Below are positions 17,554 through 25,696 of a stretch of 64,000 nt of DNA, piece by piece (the stretch's first letter is position 1; the number at the start of each line of letters is the position of its first letter). Origin of the DNA: Candidatus Poribacteria bacterium (lineage in GTDB: Bacteria; Poribacteria; WGA-4E; GCA-2687025). Location: NCBI GenBank assembly GCA_028818695.1, contig JAPPNK010000004.1:62001-126000 (forward strand), written 5' to 3'. The position numbers and the translations under genes were made by a program. The notes beneath the pieces are model-generated. The model did not search any database, was not told where the DNA came from, and saw nothing but the letters and a program-made list of their open reading frames with translations.

Positions 17554-18731
17554 AAACGGCCTACTTCGACTGCTTTTCCGGCGCCAGCGGGGACATGATA
17601 CTCGGCGCGCTTGTTGACGCCGGTATGCCTGTTGAGGCTCTTGTCGACGCGCTCAAGACGCTCCCTGCGGACGGATGGGACATTGAGGCGCGTACCGAAC
17701 GGCGGCAAGGCGTCGCCGGTACGCGCGTCGAAGTGAAAACGGAGGCGGAGCCGCATGCGCATCGCCGACTGAACGACATTTTACAGATGATCCAGGAAAG
17801 CGGACTGAACGCGCGCGTTCAACAGAGCGCCGTCCGCGTTTTTCAGCGTCTCGCCGAAGCGGAGGCGAAAGCGCACGGCGTGTCTGTCGATCATATCCAT
17901 TTCCATGAGGTCGGCGCGCTGGACGCGGTGATTGACGTCGTCGGGGCAGCAGTCGCCCTTGACGCGCTCGGCATTGAACATGTCGCCGTTTCGCCGCTGC
18001 CGGTCGGTCGGGGATTCATACGGTGCGAGCATGGCGTCATGCCGAACCCGGCGCCGGGAACGGCTGAACTGCTGCGCGGCGTTCCCGTCATGCCGACGCA
18101 GATCGACATGGAGCTGGTCACGCCGACAGGAGCCGCCGTTTTGACGACGCTTGCCGATTCGTTCGGCGCCGTTCCGCCGATGACGGTTGAGGCGGTCGGG
18201 TACGGAGCGGGGAAGCGCGACTTCAAAGAGCAGCCGAACCTGCTGCGCGTCTATCTCGGCGAGAGCGCGGAGGCGGCGGACGGGTTGAAGCGCGGGCGAA
18301 CCGCCGTCATCGAAACGAACATCGACGATCAGCCTGCTGAAACGCTCGGATACCTCATGGAGCGGCTCATGGAGAACGGCGCTCTGGACGCGTACTTCAC
18401 GCCGATCGTCATGAAAAAAAGCCGCCCCGCGCATCAGCTGTCGGTCATCGCGCATGTGAACGACGCCGATCGGCTGGCGCGTCTGATTTTGCGCGAGTCG
18501 ACGACGCTGGGCGCGCGCGTTTATGAGACCTCCCGAACGACGCTGCCGCGCCGGTCAAAGCGGGTGGAGACGCCGTACGGGTCGGCGCGGGTCGTCGTCG
18601 CCGAGGGGGGAGGCATCCGCAAGGCGGCGCCTGAATATGAAGACTGCCGGCGCCTCGCCGAAGAAACGGGCGCGCCGATACATGACATCTACCGAGCCGC
18701 CGTTCGCGCGCTCATGGAGGCTGAAGAATGA
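17550..18731 (+). CDS. larC: Nickel-pincer cofactor synthase LarC, single-ORF form
   Basis: A 393-residue LarC, the CTP-dependent nickel insertase that completes the nickel-pincer nucleotide of lactate racemase-type enzymes. Landmarks are MKTAYFDCFSGASGDMILGA at the N-terminus, DHIHFHEVGALDAVIDVVG, and VETNIDDQPAET near residue 250, followed by IVMKKSRPAHQLSVI. In some lactobacilli LarC is made by programmed frameshifting from larC1/larC2; here one uninterrupted frame encodes both parts. The start ATG 17550 overlaps the PhyH stop (ATGA), and the next gene overlaps its stop the same way. larA, larB and larE are not seen in this window. Confidence 0.92.
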   Translation: MKTAYFDCFSGASGDMILGALVDAGMPVEALVDALKTLPADGWDIEARTERRQGVAGTRVEVKTEAEPHAHRRLNDILQMIQESGLNARVQQSAVRVFQRLAEAEAKAHGVSVDHIHFHEVGALDAVIDVVGAAVALDALGIEHVAVSPLPVGRGFIRCEHGVMPNPAPGTAELLRGVPVMPTQIDMELVTPTGAAVLTTLADSFGAVPPMTVEAVGYGAGKRDFKEQPNLLRVYLGESAEAADGLKRGRTAVIETNIDDQPAETLGYLMERLMENGALDAYFTPIVMKKSRPAHQLSVIAHVNDADRLARLILRESTTLGARVYETSRTTLPRRSKRVETPYGSARVVVAEGGGIRKAAPEYEDCRRLAEETGAPIHDIYRAAVRALMEAEE

Positions 18732-19783
18732 AACGCGCCGCCCGCATTGCCGCTTTCGCCGTTGTCTGCGCCCTGACGCTGTCCGCCCATGCCGAGGCAT
18801 GGACATTGCGCGTCGTCGGAAACCTGCATTTTGGCAAGAATTGGACAACCTATTTTGAAAAAGAGGGGCCGGAATACCCGTTCGCCCAGATCGCCGAGTT
18901 TCTATCGGACGCGGACTGGACGGTCGGTTTCTTTGAAGGCGTCGCTTCAGGGCGGGAAGGTCTCGCGCCGTTCGTTAACGAGCCGCTGCTTTCCAGTTCC
19001 CTTGCCGCGGAGGCGCTGCGCGTCGCCGGGTTTGACGCGGTCTCGCTCGCCTCTCCGCGCATCATGGATTACGGGCTGACGGGGCTTCAGCAGACCGTCG
19101 GCGCCTTTGACGCGGTCGGGCTTGTTCATTTCGGCGCGGGAGAAAATCTGACGCTTGCGCGGACGCTCGGCACGGCGCGCGTCAACGAACATGAGATCGC
19201 TTTCGCCGCCTTTCTGCATGGCGTCAGCCGCGCCCATGCTGAGCAGCAGACGCCAGGGGCAAACATACTCGCCCCCTCCATTTTGAAAGCGGACATGGCG
19301 AGCGCGGAAGCCGCCTCGGACGCGGTGATTGTCTTCATCCGCTGGGAATACTCGGCGCAGGAACAGGTAACAGGAAAACAGAAGCTGTTGGCGCGTATGG
19401 CGGTGGACGCGGGCGCGGACGCCGTCTTCGGAGTGCGCGGACGGGAGCTGCAGGGCGTGGAAATCTACCGCGACCGTCCCATATTTTACGGTCTTGGAGA
19501 GTTCGTCCGCGGCGTTGATGTGCCGAGAAAACATGGGCGCGTCATGATTCCGACCGTCGCGTTTGACGGCGAATTGCCGATGCGCGTCGATCTAACGCCT
19601 GTGCGGGTCGATACGATCCTGGAGTCTGGGCAGACGCTCCAAACGAAGCTGCAGCCGCGTCTGTTGACGGGGAAGGAAGCCGAACCCCCCGTCAACCTGT
19701 TCACACGGCTATGCGAAGAGCTCGGAACCGCCGTTGAAAAAACGGACGGGGGTCTCCGAATTCAGATACAGGAGCTGCCGTGA
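18728..19783 (+). CDS. Exported CapA-like protein with degenerate metal site
   Basis: A 351-residue exported protein (MKRAARIAAFAVVCALTLSAHAEA signal) whose layout follows the CapA/PGA_cap metallophosphatase fold. VVGNLHFGKN, VGFFEG, ASPRIMDYGLTGLQQT, IRWEYSAQEQ, FGVRGRELQGVEIYRDRPI and YGLGEFV correspond in order to the family's GDx, NLEG, NNHxxDYG, HWGxEY, GHHPHxxQ and YSLGNF. Most metal-binding Asp/His positions are replaced, so it may be a non-catalytic or altered relative. CapA-like proteins act in cell-surface polymer handling. It is coupled to larC by an ATGA overlap and ends 1 bp before the convergent neighbour. Confidence 0.65.
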   Translation: MKRAARIAAFAVVCALTLSAHAEAWTLRVVGNLHFGKNWTTYFEKEGPEYPFAQIAEFLSDADWTVGFFEGVASGREGLAPFVNEPLLSSSLAAEALRVAGFDAVSLASPRIMDYGLTGLQQTVGAFDAVGLVHFGAGENLTLARTLGTARVNEHEIAFAAFLHGVSRAHAEQQTPGANILAPSILKADMASAEAASDAVIVFIRWEYSAQEQVTGKQKLLARMAVDAGADAVFGVRGRELQGVEIYRDRPIFYGLGEFVRGVDVPRKHGRVMIPTVAFDGELPMRVDLTPVRVDTILESGQTLQTKLQPRLLTGKEAEPPVNLFTRLCEELGTAVEKTDGGLRIQIQELP

Positions 19784-19784
19784 C

Positions 19785-21338
19785 CTACTCAAACAGGTAG
19801 GTTTCGACGCGCTCCCGCCGTTTCTCTTCCAGCCGGGCGATGTCCTGGAGATAGAGAACCCCCTCAGCCTCCCACCATTCGAGGATCACCGCGTCGCCAG
19901 GGTCCAGCTCCTTGATCTTGCTTGCCAGGTTGCCCTTCACCGTCCATGTATCGCCGACGCGGACGATCGGCAGCCGCGCCCGCATTTCCTCCTCAATTCC
20001 CTCGATCTGAACGGCGATATAGTCCTCCCCCTTCTCTGTCAACACCCCCTCTATGCGGTTCGCCGGCATATACGGGTTGAAAATGTCGCCGCCCAACGGC
20101 CATGCGCCCGCTCTGGGATCTCCCGGCGCCGTCTGCCGTCGGCTTTCGTAGTCGTACATCGGCATCGGCAGCGCGCCTGACCGCCGATCTCTTTCGCCGC
20201 GCTCCATTCCCTCTTCAGAACGGCGGCGATTTTCCTCCGCCTCGTCCATCTCTCGTTGACGTTCTCTGCGCTCCGCCTCCTTTTCCCGCTCCCCTTCGAC
20301 AGGGATGTCCACCTCGCGCAACACATCCATCGCAATCCGCATCCCATGCCCGCTCGCCATGACAAGCAGCTTGTTGGTGCGCGGATCGACGGCAATGCGC
20401 GTGTTTTTCGGCATGAACGGATCGACCATCTCGGCTGCGTGCTGCGCCGGGATATGCTCTAGATGAAACGCCTCAAAGCGCATGTCGCCGTCGCCCGTTT
20501 GACGGTTCATGCGGTTTATGTTGACCCGCTTGCGCATGTTCCAGCGCGCTGTCCCGCCCATTCGGTTCCTCCGCATGAACATCATCGCGCCCATTCGATT
20601 TGGCTGATCGGTTTCGCCCATGCCTTTGCGCAGCCGATCCCTCAGCTGCTCCATGAAGACCGCGCGCAGCTTCTCCTCCGACATTTCTTTTATTTCTCGA
20701 ATGCGCTTCTCGCCGTCCAGCTCTATTTCATGCCCTTCTTCGGGCGACTTCTCGATCTTTTCGCGCATGGCTTGTTTTGTCTGTTCAATCAGCTGTTCCC
20801 GAAGCTGCTCAGCGGGGACGCGGCGAAGCGCCTCCATACGCTCCCGAATCGCTTCAGCCATTTCGCCTCGTCGGCGCATGTCCTCGTCCACGTCTCCGCG
20901 CTCGTACCTGCGGCGAATGGATTCAAGACGCTCCCGAATCGCTTCAGCCATTTCGCCTCGGCGGCGCATGTCTTCGTCCTCGTCTCCGAGTCCGTAGAAT
21001 TCGCGTAGAAGCGATCCAATATGCTCCCGAAGCGCTTCTGGAGAGCGGATGTCGCTGCGCCTTTCGAATGAACCGGTGCGGCTAATCTCTAAAAGTGAAC
21101 GGACGCGGTCGCGCAACGCTTCGGGCGACTCGTCCCTGTCTCGTTTCGCTTCTTCATGCTCGTCGCCGTTTTCATGTTCCGCTTCGCGCGCTTCTTCTTT
21201 TTCTTCATGTTCTTTTTCAGCCGACTCTTCCGTCTTCTCCGATTCTTCATGCGAATCGGCGTAAGCGGGCAGGCTCAATGCGAACATCCATGCCGCAGCC
21301 ATAGCCGCAGCCGCTAGCGCAAGTCGTCGAATGGTCAT
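19785..21338 (-). CDS. Exported acidic coiled-coil protein with secretin-N-like domain
   Basis: 517 residues. A signal peptide (LALAAAAMAAAWMFALSLPAYA) is followed by a very Glu/Arg-rich stretch to about residue 240, predicted helical or coiled-coil. This contains a tandem 30-residue repeat (DEDMRRRGEMAEAIRERLES and its copy ending ERMEALRR). The middle, FEAFHLEHIPAQHAAEMVDP...IAVDPRTNKLLVMA...VLREVDIPVE, matches the secretin N/NolW domain pattern. A second charged segment leads to a C-terminal beta-rich region (IEGVLTEKGEDYIAVQIEG...GDTWTVKG). No secretin pore domain is visible. It could be a periplasmic partner of a secretin system, but the neighbours give no support for that. Confidence 0.55.
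   Translation of the reverse strand: MTIRRLALAAAAMAAAWMFALSLPAYADSHEESEKTEESAEKEHEEKEEAREAEHENGDEHEEAKRDRDESPEALRDRVRSLLEISRTGSFERRSDIRSPEALREHIGSLLREFYGLGDEDEDMRRRGEMAEAIRERLESIRRRYERGDVDEDMRRRGEMAEAIRERMEALRRVPAEQLREQLIEQTKQAMREKIEKSPEEGHEIELDGEKRIREIKEMSEEKLRAVFMEQLRDRLRKGMGETDQPNRMGAMMFMRRNRMGGTARWNMRKRVNINRMNRQTGDGDMRFEAFHLEHIPAQHAAEMVDPFMPKNTRIAVDPRTNKLLVMASGHGMRIAMDVLREVDIPVEGEREKEAERRERQREMDEAEENRRRSEEGMERGERDRRSGALPMPMYDYESRRQTAPGDPRAGAWPLGGDIFNPYMPANRIEGVLTEKGEDYIAVQIEGIEEEMRARLPIVRVGDTWTVKGNLASKIKELDPGDAVILEWWEAEGVLYLQDIARLEEKRRERVETYLFE
20857..20997 (-). repeat. 90-bp in-frame tandem repeat within the acidic protein gene
   Basis: Two adjacent units encode DEDMRRRGEMAEAIRER followed by linker variants. 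The DNA similarity is high, indicating a fairly recent internal duplication. Confidence 0.6.
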
Positions 21339-21424
21339 CGGGTCTTTCTCCTTGTGTGGCGTCAGCGCGGCTCCCCTTGTGTTCTTCGCCGCTTTTTATT
21401 AGACGATTCTAGCCGCTTTTTTGT

Positions 21425-22360
21425 TTACAAAGCGCGCCGCCGGACGGCTAGCGCCGCTTCCGCAGCCGACTCCGCGCTCGCGTCTTCCGACAGGTCGATC
21501 CATTGAATTCGCAGGTCGGCGCGGAACCATGTCATCTGCCGCTTGGCGTATCGGCGCGTGTTCCGCTTCAACAGCTCCAAAGCCTTTTCAAACGTATGCT
21601 TTCCGTCCAGATAGTCCCACAGCTCGGCGTATCCGAAGCCGTTGAACGCCGGGTCGGAGCGCGCGTATGTTGCCCGCAGCGCCTGCGTTTCTTCAAGCAG
21701 TCCGTCCGCCAGCATGCGTTTCACCCGCGCGTTGATGCGGCGGTTCAGCTGCTCGCGCGGGCGGCGAAGCGCGACGGCGGACGCCTCGTACCTTGGCGGC
21801 TTTCCGCGCCATTCGCGCCGCAGCTCTGAAATCGGACGCCCCGTCAACTCATACACCTCCAACGCGCGAATAAGCCGCATGCGGTCGTTCGGATGAATCC
21901 GCTCCGCCGCTTCCCTGTCCACCTTATATAGGCGCTCCATCAGGCGTTCGTTTCCGCGCGCGTCCGCCTCCGCTTCGAGACGCCGGCGCGCTTCCGTATC
22001 CGCCGATGGACCCTCAAAGAGTCCGTCCACCAGCGCGCGGTAGTACAACCCCGCGCCGCCGACCAGTATCGGCAGCTTTCCGCGCGAACGAATCTCGGCG
22101 ATCGCCGCGTCCGCCTCCTTTTGAAACAGCGCCGCCGAATACTTCTGCGCCGGCGAAACGACATCGATCAGGTGATGACGGGCGGCGGCGCGCTCCGCGG
22201 CGGTCGGCTTTGCCGTCCCGATGTCCAGCTCGCGGTAGATCTGCCGCGAATCGACCGAGACGATCTCGCCGTCCAGCGTCTGCGCAAGACGAATGCCGAC
22301 AGCCGTTTTGCCGGCGGCCGTCGGTCCCAGAACCGCGAATACTTTCCCGCCCGCGCTCAT
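21425..22360 (-). CDS. miaA: tRNA dimethylallyltransferase MiaA
   Basis: A 311-residue enzyme that adds a dimethylallyl group to A37 of tRNAs reading UNN codons. P-loop GPTAAGKTAV is near residue 9. SVDSRQIYRELDIGTAKPT, HHLIDVV, ILVGGAGLYYRALVDGL and the C-terminal RNTRRYAKRQMTWFR are all family hallmarks. The frame stays open for 75 codons upstream, but ATG 22360 (MSAGGKVFAVLG) is chosen because the P-loop then has its normal position. This ATG overlaps the stop of the upstream PhyH gene (ATGA), so the two are probably translated together. Confidence 0.94.
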   Translation of the reverse strand: MSAGGKVFAVLGPTAAGKTAVGIRLAQTLDGEIVSVDSRQIYRELDIGTAKPTAAERAAARHHLIDVVSPAQKYSAALFQKEADAAIAEIRSRGKLPILVGGAGLYYRALVDGLFEGPSADTEARRRLEAEADARGNERLMERLYKVDREAAERIHPNDRMRLIRALEVYELTGRPISELRREWRGKPPRYEASAVALRRPREQLNRRINARVKRMLADGLLEETQALRATYARSDPAFNGFGYAELWDYLDGKHTFEKALELLKRNTRRYAKRQMTWFRADLRIQWIDLSEDASAESAAEAALAVRRRAL

Positions 22361-23151
22361 CCAGCGGTCTGATACACCAGCGGAAACGACTCGCCCTCTA
22401 GCCGCGCGCCTTTTTCCACCTCCACATACGGATCCATCACATGCCCGCCGACAGGGTCGTAGCGCGTGTGGGACGGCATATAATGCACCGCGACGGCAGG
22501 GCGCGGACGCTCTGAGCGGTTGTGCGGGCTGCCGTGCCAGGTTAGGCAGTGATGGAGATGGCATTCGCCCTTCATCACCTCGCATGCGACCGCTTCAAGA
22601 GAGGCGCTGTCCGGCAGCTCGGTCGGGTCGCGGTGAATCGGCTGAAACGGCTCGCGCGTGCCGAGAAACCGCTGCTGGTTGCCCCACTTGTGGCTCCCCG
22701 GCACCATCCACATGCAGCCGTTTTCGATGGTCGCGTCTTCAAACGGCGTCCATGAGGAGATCAGGTCGGCCGGTTGAATCGTCGGCCAGAGCGGGTGGTC
22801 TTGATGCCATCCTGTCGGTCCGCCGGCGCGCGGCGGTTTATATTGCGCCTGGTCATGCCAGATGCGCAGCTCGCTCGTTTCGCACAGCTGCGCAACCGCC
22901 TCGGCGATCGGCTTTTTCCGCGCGTGGTCTAGATACATGTCGCTTGCCATCCACATGTTGACAATCTGGACGACCGGCGTCTGCTGGTTGCCGCCCAGGT
23001 TGCGGTTCAGGACAGGCTTCTTCTCCGTCTCGTCGCGCATGATGCGGAACAGCTCCTCGCGCAGCTCCTCGCATTCCTCGTCGGTGTACACTTTTCCGAT
23101 GTTCAGAAAACCGTTTTGGTGAAATTGCGCCGCTTGGGCGTCTGTCAGCAT
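22357..23151 (-). CDS. Phytanoyl-CoA dioxygenase (PhyH) family protein, canonical HxD
   Basis: A 264-residue Fe(II)/2-oxoglutarate oxygenase: FHQNGFLNIGKVYTDEE at the N-terminus, GWHQDHPLWPT giving His-x-Asp, NGCMWMVPGSH, and the distal TWHGSPHNRSERPRPAVAVHY giving His and Arg. All metal and cosubstrate residues look intact. ATG 23151 (MLTDAQAA) is chosen because GGAG stands 6 bases before it; a further in-frame ATG lies four codons upstream. It is coupled to miaA through an ATGA overlap. The substrate is unknown. Confidence 0.87.
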   Translation of the reverse strand: MLTDAQAAQFHQNGFLNIGKVYTDEECEELREELFRIMRDETEKKPVLNRNLGGNQQTPVVQIVNMWMASDMYLDHARKKPIAEAVAQLCETSELRIWHDQAQYKPPRAGGPTGWHQDHPLWPTIQPADLISSWTPFEDATIENGCMWMVPGSHKWGNQQRFLGTREPFQPIHRDPTELPDSASLEAVACEVMKGECHLHHCLTWHGSPHNRSERPRPAVAVHYMPSHTRYDPVGGHVMDPYVEVEKGARLEGESFPLVYQTAG

Positions 23152-23163
23152 CGTTTTCTCCAT

Positions 23164-23708
23164 TGTTTTGACAGCTCAAACTGCGAATCATCCGCCGCCT
23201 ATCGTATCGTCATTTCCGCTCTTCCGCGGGAATCCAAAATCCTGGCAGAAACCGCTCGCTTTCGTCCGCCGGCATGTCCAACTCAAGCCAAGGTCGGATT
23301 AAGTATTGACCCGTCAGGCGTTTCAGTATATGATTATACCGAAACGCAGGCGTTTTGTCAGCGTATCTGTTAGAGAAAGCGGAAATGCGCCTTCTTTTTC
23401 CGCCGTTCTCCCTTGATGTATGGGTCAAAACGGGCGATTCGGCGGGCGTTGAATAAAGAAAACACTATCTTCATCGTTTGTAGAGTTAATAAAACAGCTT
23501 TCGATGGACAGCGCCCGCCGTTCCATGATATGATACCTGTATGGAAGAGAGGATTGAATTGATTGGCGCAGGCAGCGTTTGAACATCGACGGCGCAGAAA
23601 CGCGCGAGGGTAAGGATGCGCCAAGCCCAGCAACGCCGTTGGACGAACTGAACGCTGCAAGATACGACGACACGGATCGTGAACACAGAGAAGAAGAGGA
23701 GACCCCGC
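23164..23708 (+). other. 545-bp intergenic region with hairpin and leader
   Basis: No convincing gene on either strand. It holds a fragment of the dispersed attcccgc-type repeat near 23210-23235. A hairpin with 13-bp arms (one mismatch) and a TGAT loop lies at 23318-23347 and has no U-tract. A sigma-70-like promoter lies at 23505-23534. From about 23579 (TTG) a short acidic frame of some 45 codons runs to 23716, overlapping the DUF1501 start. Confidence 0.5.
23505..23534 (+). promoter_or_regulatory. Probable promoter of the DUF1501 gene
   Basis: TGGACA (23505-23510), 18 bp, TATGAT (23529-23534). The -10 lies within a TTCCAT...ATGGAA inverted repeat (23521-23546) that could be an operator. 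The leader to ATG 23709 would be about 165 bases. Confidence 0.45.
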
Positions 23709-25040
23709 ATGGCTGACGAAATTCGAAACGAATTTGCGCAACCGTCCGGCGAATCAGACGCGGAGCATATGCTCGGCAAGCATCTGGAGCGCCGTTCCTT
23801 CTTGAAAGCAGGCATTTACGGACTGTTCGGCTCCATTTTCATGAACGACCTTCTGAAAGCAGGTCAAACGCTGCCGACGCAGTTCGCGCCGACCGCCAAA
23901 AGCTGCATTGTGCTGTTTATGAACGGCGGCCCGTCTCAAACCGACACCTTCGACCCGAAGCCGAATCACAAAAACGGCGGGACTTTCAAGACGATCAACA
24001 CCAGCGCACCCGCCATTCAGCTGACCGACCGTCTGCCGATGGTCGCCGAGCAGGCAAAACACATGACCCTGATCCGTTCGATGGCAACGCGCGAAGGCAA
24101 CCACAGCCGCGCCCGTTACCTGATGCACACGGGTTACGCGCCGACAAACTCGGTGAACCATCCGCCGTTTGCGTCGATCCTATCGGCTGAAGTCGGCTCC
24201 AGCGATTTTGCGCTTCCGAACGCGGTCGCGCTCAACTCGCCTGTCTTTGACGCCGCCTACCTCGGCGCGGAACATGACCCGTTCTTCGTTCCGAATCCGT
24301 CCGAAGGCGTTGACAACATCTCCTACGCGAACACCGACCTGTACCGCAACCGCTTCGATGCGCGGCGCAGCTACATCACCTTCCTGAACGAGCATTTCGC
24401 CAAGCGCACCACCGACGAGGTTCTGAACCGCGAGGCGATCTACGAAAAAGCGGACACGATGATCCATTCCGATCTGACGAAAGCTTTTGAGCTTGAGCAT
24501 GAGCCGAAGGCGATCCGCGAGGCGTACGGAATGAACAACTTCGGGCAGGGATGCCTCATGGCGCGTCGGCTTGTGGAAGCCGGCGTCAAATGCGTTGAAG
24601 TCTCGCTCGGCGGCTGGGACACGCACAACAACAACTTCGACCGAGTCGACAACCTGCTCGGCAGGGTGGACCCGGCGATGGGAATGCTCATCAAGGACCT
24701 GGACGACCGGGACCTGCTGAACGACACGCTTGTTGTCTGGATGGGCGAATTTGGACGCACGCCGAGGATCAACGACAACGACGGACGCGACCACTGGCCG
24801 AACGGGTGGACGGTCGCGCTCGCCGGCGGCGGCCTTGTCGGCGGACGAGTCATCGGCGCGACGAACGAAGGCGGAACGAAGATCGTCGACAACCCGGTGA
24901 ATGTCCAGGACTTTTACTTCTCGCTCTGCCAACTGTTCGGAGTGGACCCCGCAAAGGTGAACTACTCTCGAATCGGCAGACCGATGAAAATCGTCGATGG
25001 CGGGAAAGTCATTCCTGACTTCTTGCCGATCGCCGGATAA
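23709..25040 (+). CDS. Tat-exported DUF1501 (sulfatase-like) protein
   Basis: A 443-residue DUF1501 protein of the alkaline phosphatase/sulfatase superfamily, abundant in Planctomycetes, Verrucomicrobia and Poribacteria. A twin-arginine motif RRSFLKAGIYGLFGSIF (Arg28-Arg29) suggests Tat export. Landmarks are CIVLFMNGGPSQTDTFDPKP, GNHSRARYLMHTGY, YGMNNFGQGCLMARRLVEAG, VSLGGWDTHNNNF, VVWMGEFGRTPRIN and GRDHWPNGW. The usual partner DUF1549/DUF1553 cytochrome-like gene is not adjacent. AGAGGAG at 23695-23701 sets ATG 23709. The enzymatic activity of the family is not established. Confidence 0.88.
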   Translation: MADEIRNEFAQPSGESDAEHMLGKHLERRSFLKAGIYGLFGSIFMNDLLKAGQTLPTQFAPTAKSCIVLFMNGGPSQTDTFDPKPNHKNGGTFKTINTSAPAIQLTDRLPMVAEQAKHMTLIRSMATREGNHSRARYLMHTGYAPTNSVNHPPFASILSAEVGSSDFALPNAVALNSPVFDAAYLGAEHDPFFVPNPSEGVDNISYANTDLYRNRFDARRSYITFLNEHFAKRTTDEVLNREAIYEKADTMIHSDLTKAFELEHEPKAIREAYGMNNFGQGCLMARRLVEAGVKCVEVSLGGWDTHNNNFDRVDNLLGRVDPAMGMLIKDLDDRDLLNDTLVVWMGEFGRTPRINDNDGRDHWPNGWTVALAGGGLVGGRVIGATNEGGTKIVDNPVNVQDFYFSLCQLFGVDPAKVNYSRIGRPMKIVDGGKVIPDFLPIAG

Positions 25041-25050
25041 ACATTCAACG

Positions 25051-25085
25051 TCGTTCGGGCGGTTGGGCTTCAGCCGCCCGAACGA
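25051..25085 (+). terminator. Perfect 12-bp stem-loop between convergent genes
   Basis: TCGTTCGGGCGG (25051-25062) pairs with CCGCCCGAACGA (25074-25085) around an 11-base loop. It sits between the DUF1501 stop and the end of the opposing CPBP-like gene, a position suited to a bidirectional terminator. U-tracts are weak on both sides. Confidence 0.6.
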
Positions 25086-25096
25086 CTCTCTCCCGC

Positions 25097-25696
25097 TCAG
25101 GCAGCGATCATAGCGATGGTGGGCAGCACATTCCTTAGCCCATGCGAGACGAAGGTCACCCACCAGGCTGTCGCAGGCGATCCGCGCTGCCAATAAGCGA
25201 AAGCGAACCCTAGATAGAGACCGCCCGGAATTCCAGCGGCAAATCCAGATAGAATCGAGTTTGGATTTGTAAAGTGCCCTGCTGCGAACAACGTCCCCGA
25301 AATCAAAACCTGCATCCCAAGCTGCGCCTTAAACTTTCGCGCAATAATAATCGGCAGCGCTTGCAGCGTCAGCGTCTCTAAAACGGGACCTATCGCGATC
25401 ATATACGATACTAAGACGATCATCCCTAACAACTCTGCCGAACCGCCATGCTCAGACGGCTGCCCATCGCTGCCATACTCAAACGACTGGTCGTCTTCGA
25501 AAAGGGGTATGCCGAGAACAGCATACGCGCCCGCGATAAATAATCCGATGAGAATCGCGGCGGCATACTGCTCCAGCGTGATGCGCCAGCAGAAGTTCCA
25601 AGGCGACCGCCCTTCATACCGCCGCAGAAGCCATCGAATCGTCCAGGCGCCGCGCCCGTCGTTTCGGTTTTCAAATAGCCTATCGTCATACTGCAT
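25097..25696 (-). CDS. CPBP/CAAX-protease-like membrane protein
   Basis: A 199-residue protein with about four to five hydrophobic segments after a charged N-terminus. The C-terminal half resembles the ABI/CPBP glutamic protease family. VLETLTLQ (Glu107) takes the place of the EExxxR motif, AAGHFTNP (His141) matches motif 2, and FVSHGLRN (His185) matches motif 3. The first motif has only one Glu, so catalysis is uncertain. CPBP proteins cleave prenylated or membrane substrates, and some act in bacterial immunity or anti-sigma processing. It is the last gene of an operon with an ECF sigma factor, and its start overlaps the peptidase gene by 11 bp. Confidence 0.65.
   Translation of the reverse strand: MQYDDRLFENRNDGRGAWTIRWLLRRYEGRSPWNFCWRITLEQYAAAILIGLFIAGAYAVLGIPLFEDDQSFEYGSDGQPSEHGGSAELLGMIVLVSYMIAIGPVLETLTLQALPIIIARKFKAQLGMQVLISGTLFAAGHFTNPNSILSGFAAGIPGGLYLGFAFAYWQRGSPATAWWVTFVSHGLRNVLPTIAMIAA

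Noticed and set aside
22361-22585. 75-codon upstream extension of MiaA
   Set aside because: It is Arg/Ala/Pro-rich, lies antisense within the PhyH coding region, and would displace the P-loop from its normal N-terminal position.
25051-25085. Perfect stem as part of the MITE family
   Set aside because: Its sequence is unrelated to the dispersed elements and its position between convergent stops fits a terminator.
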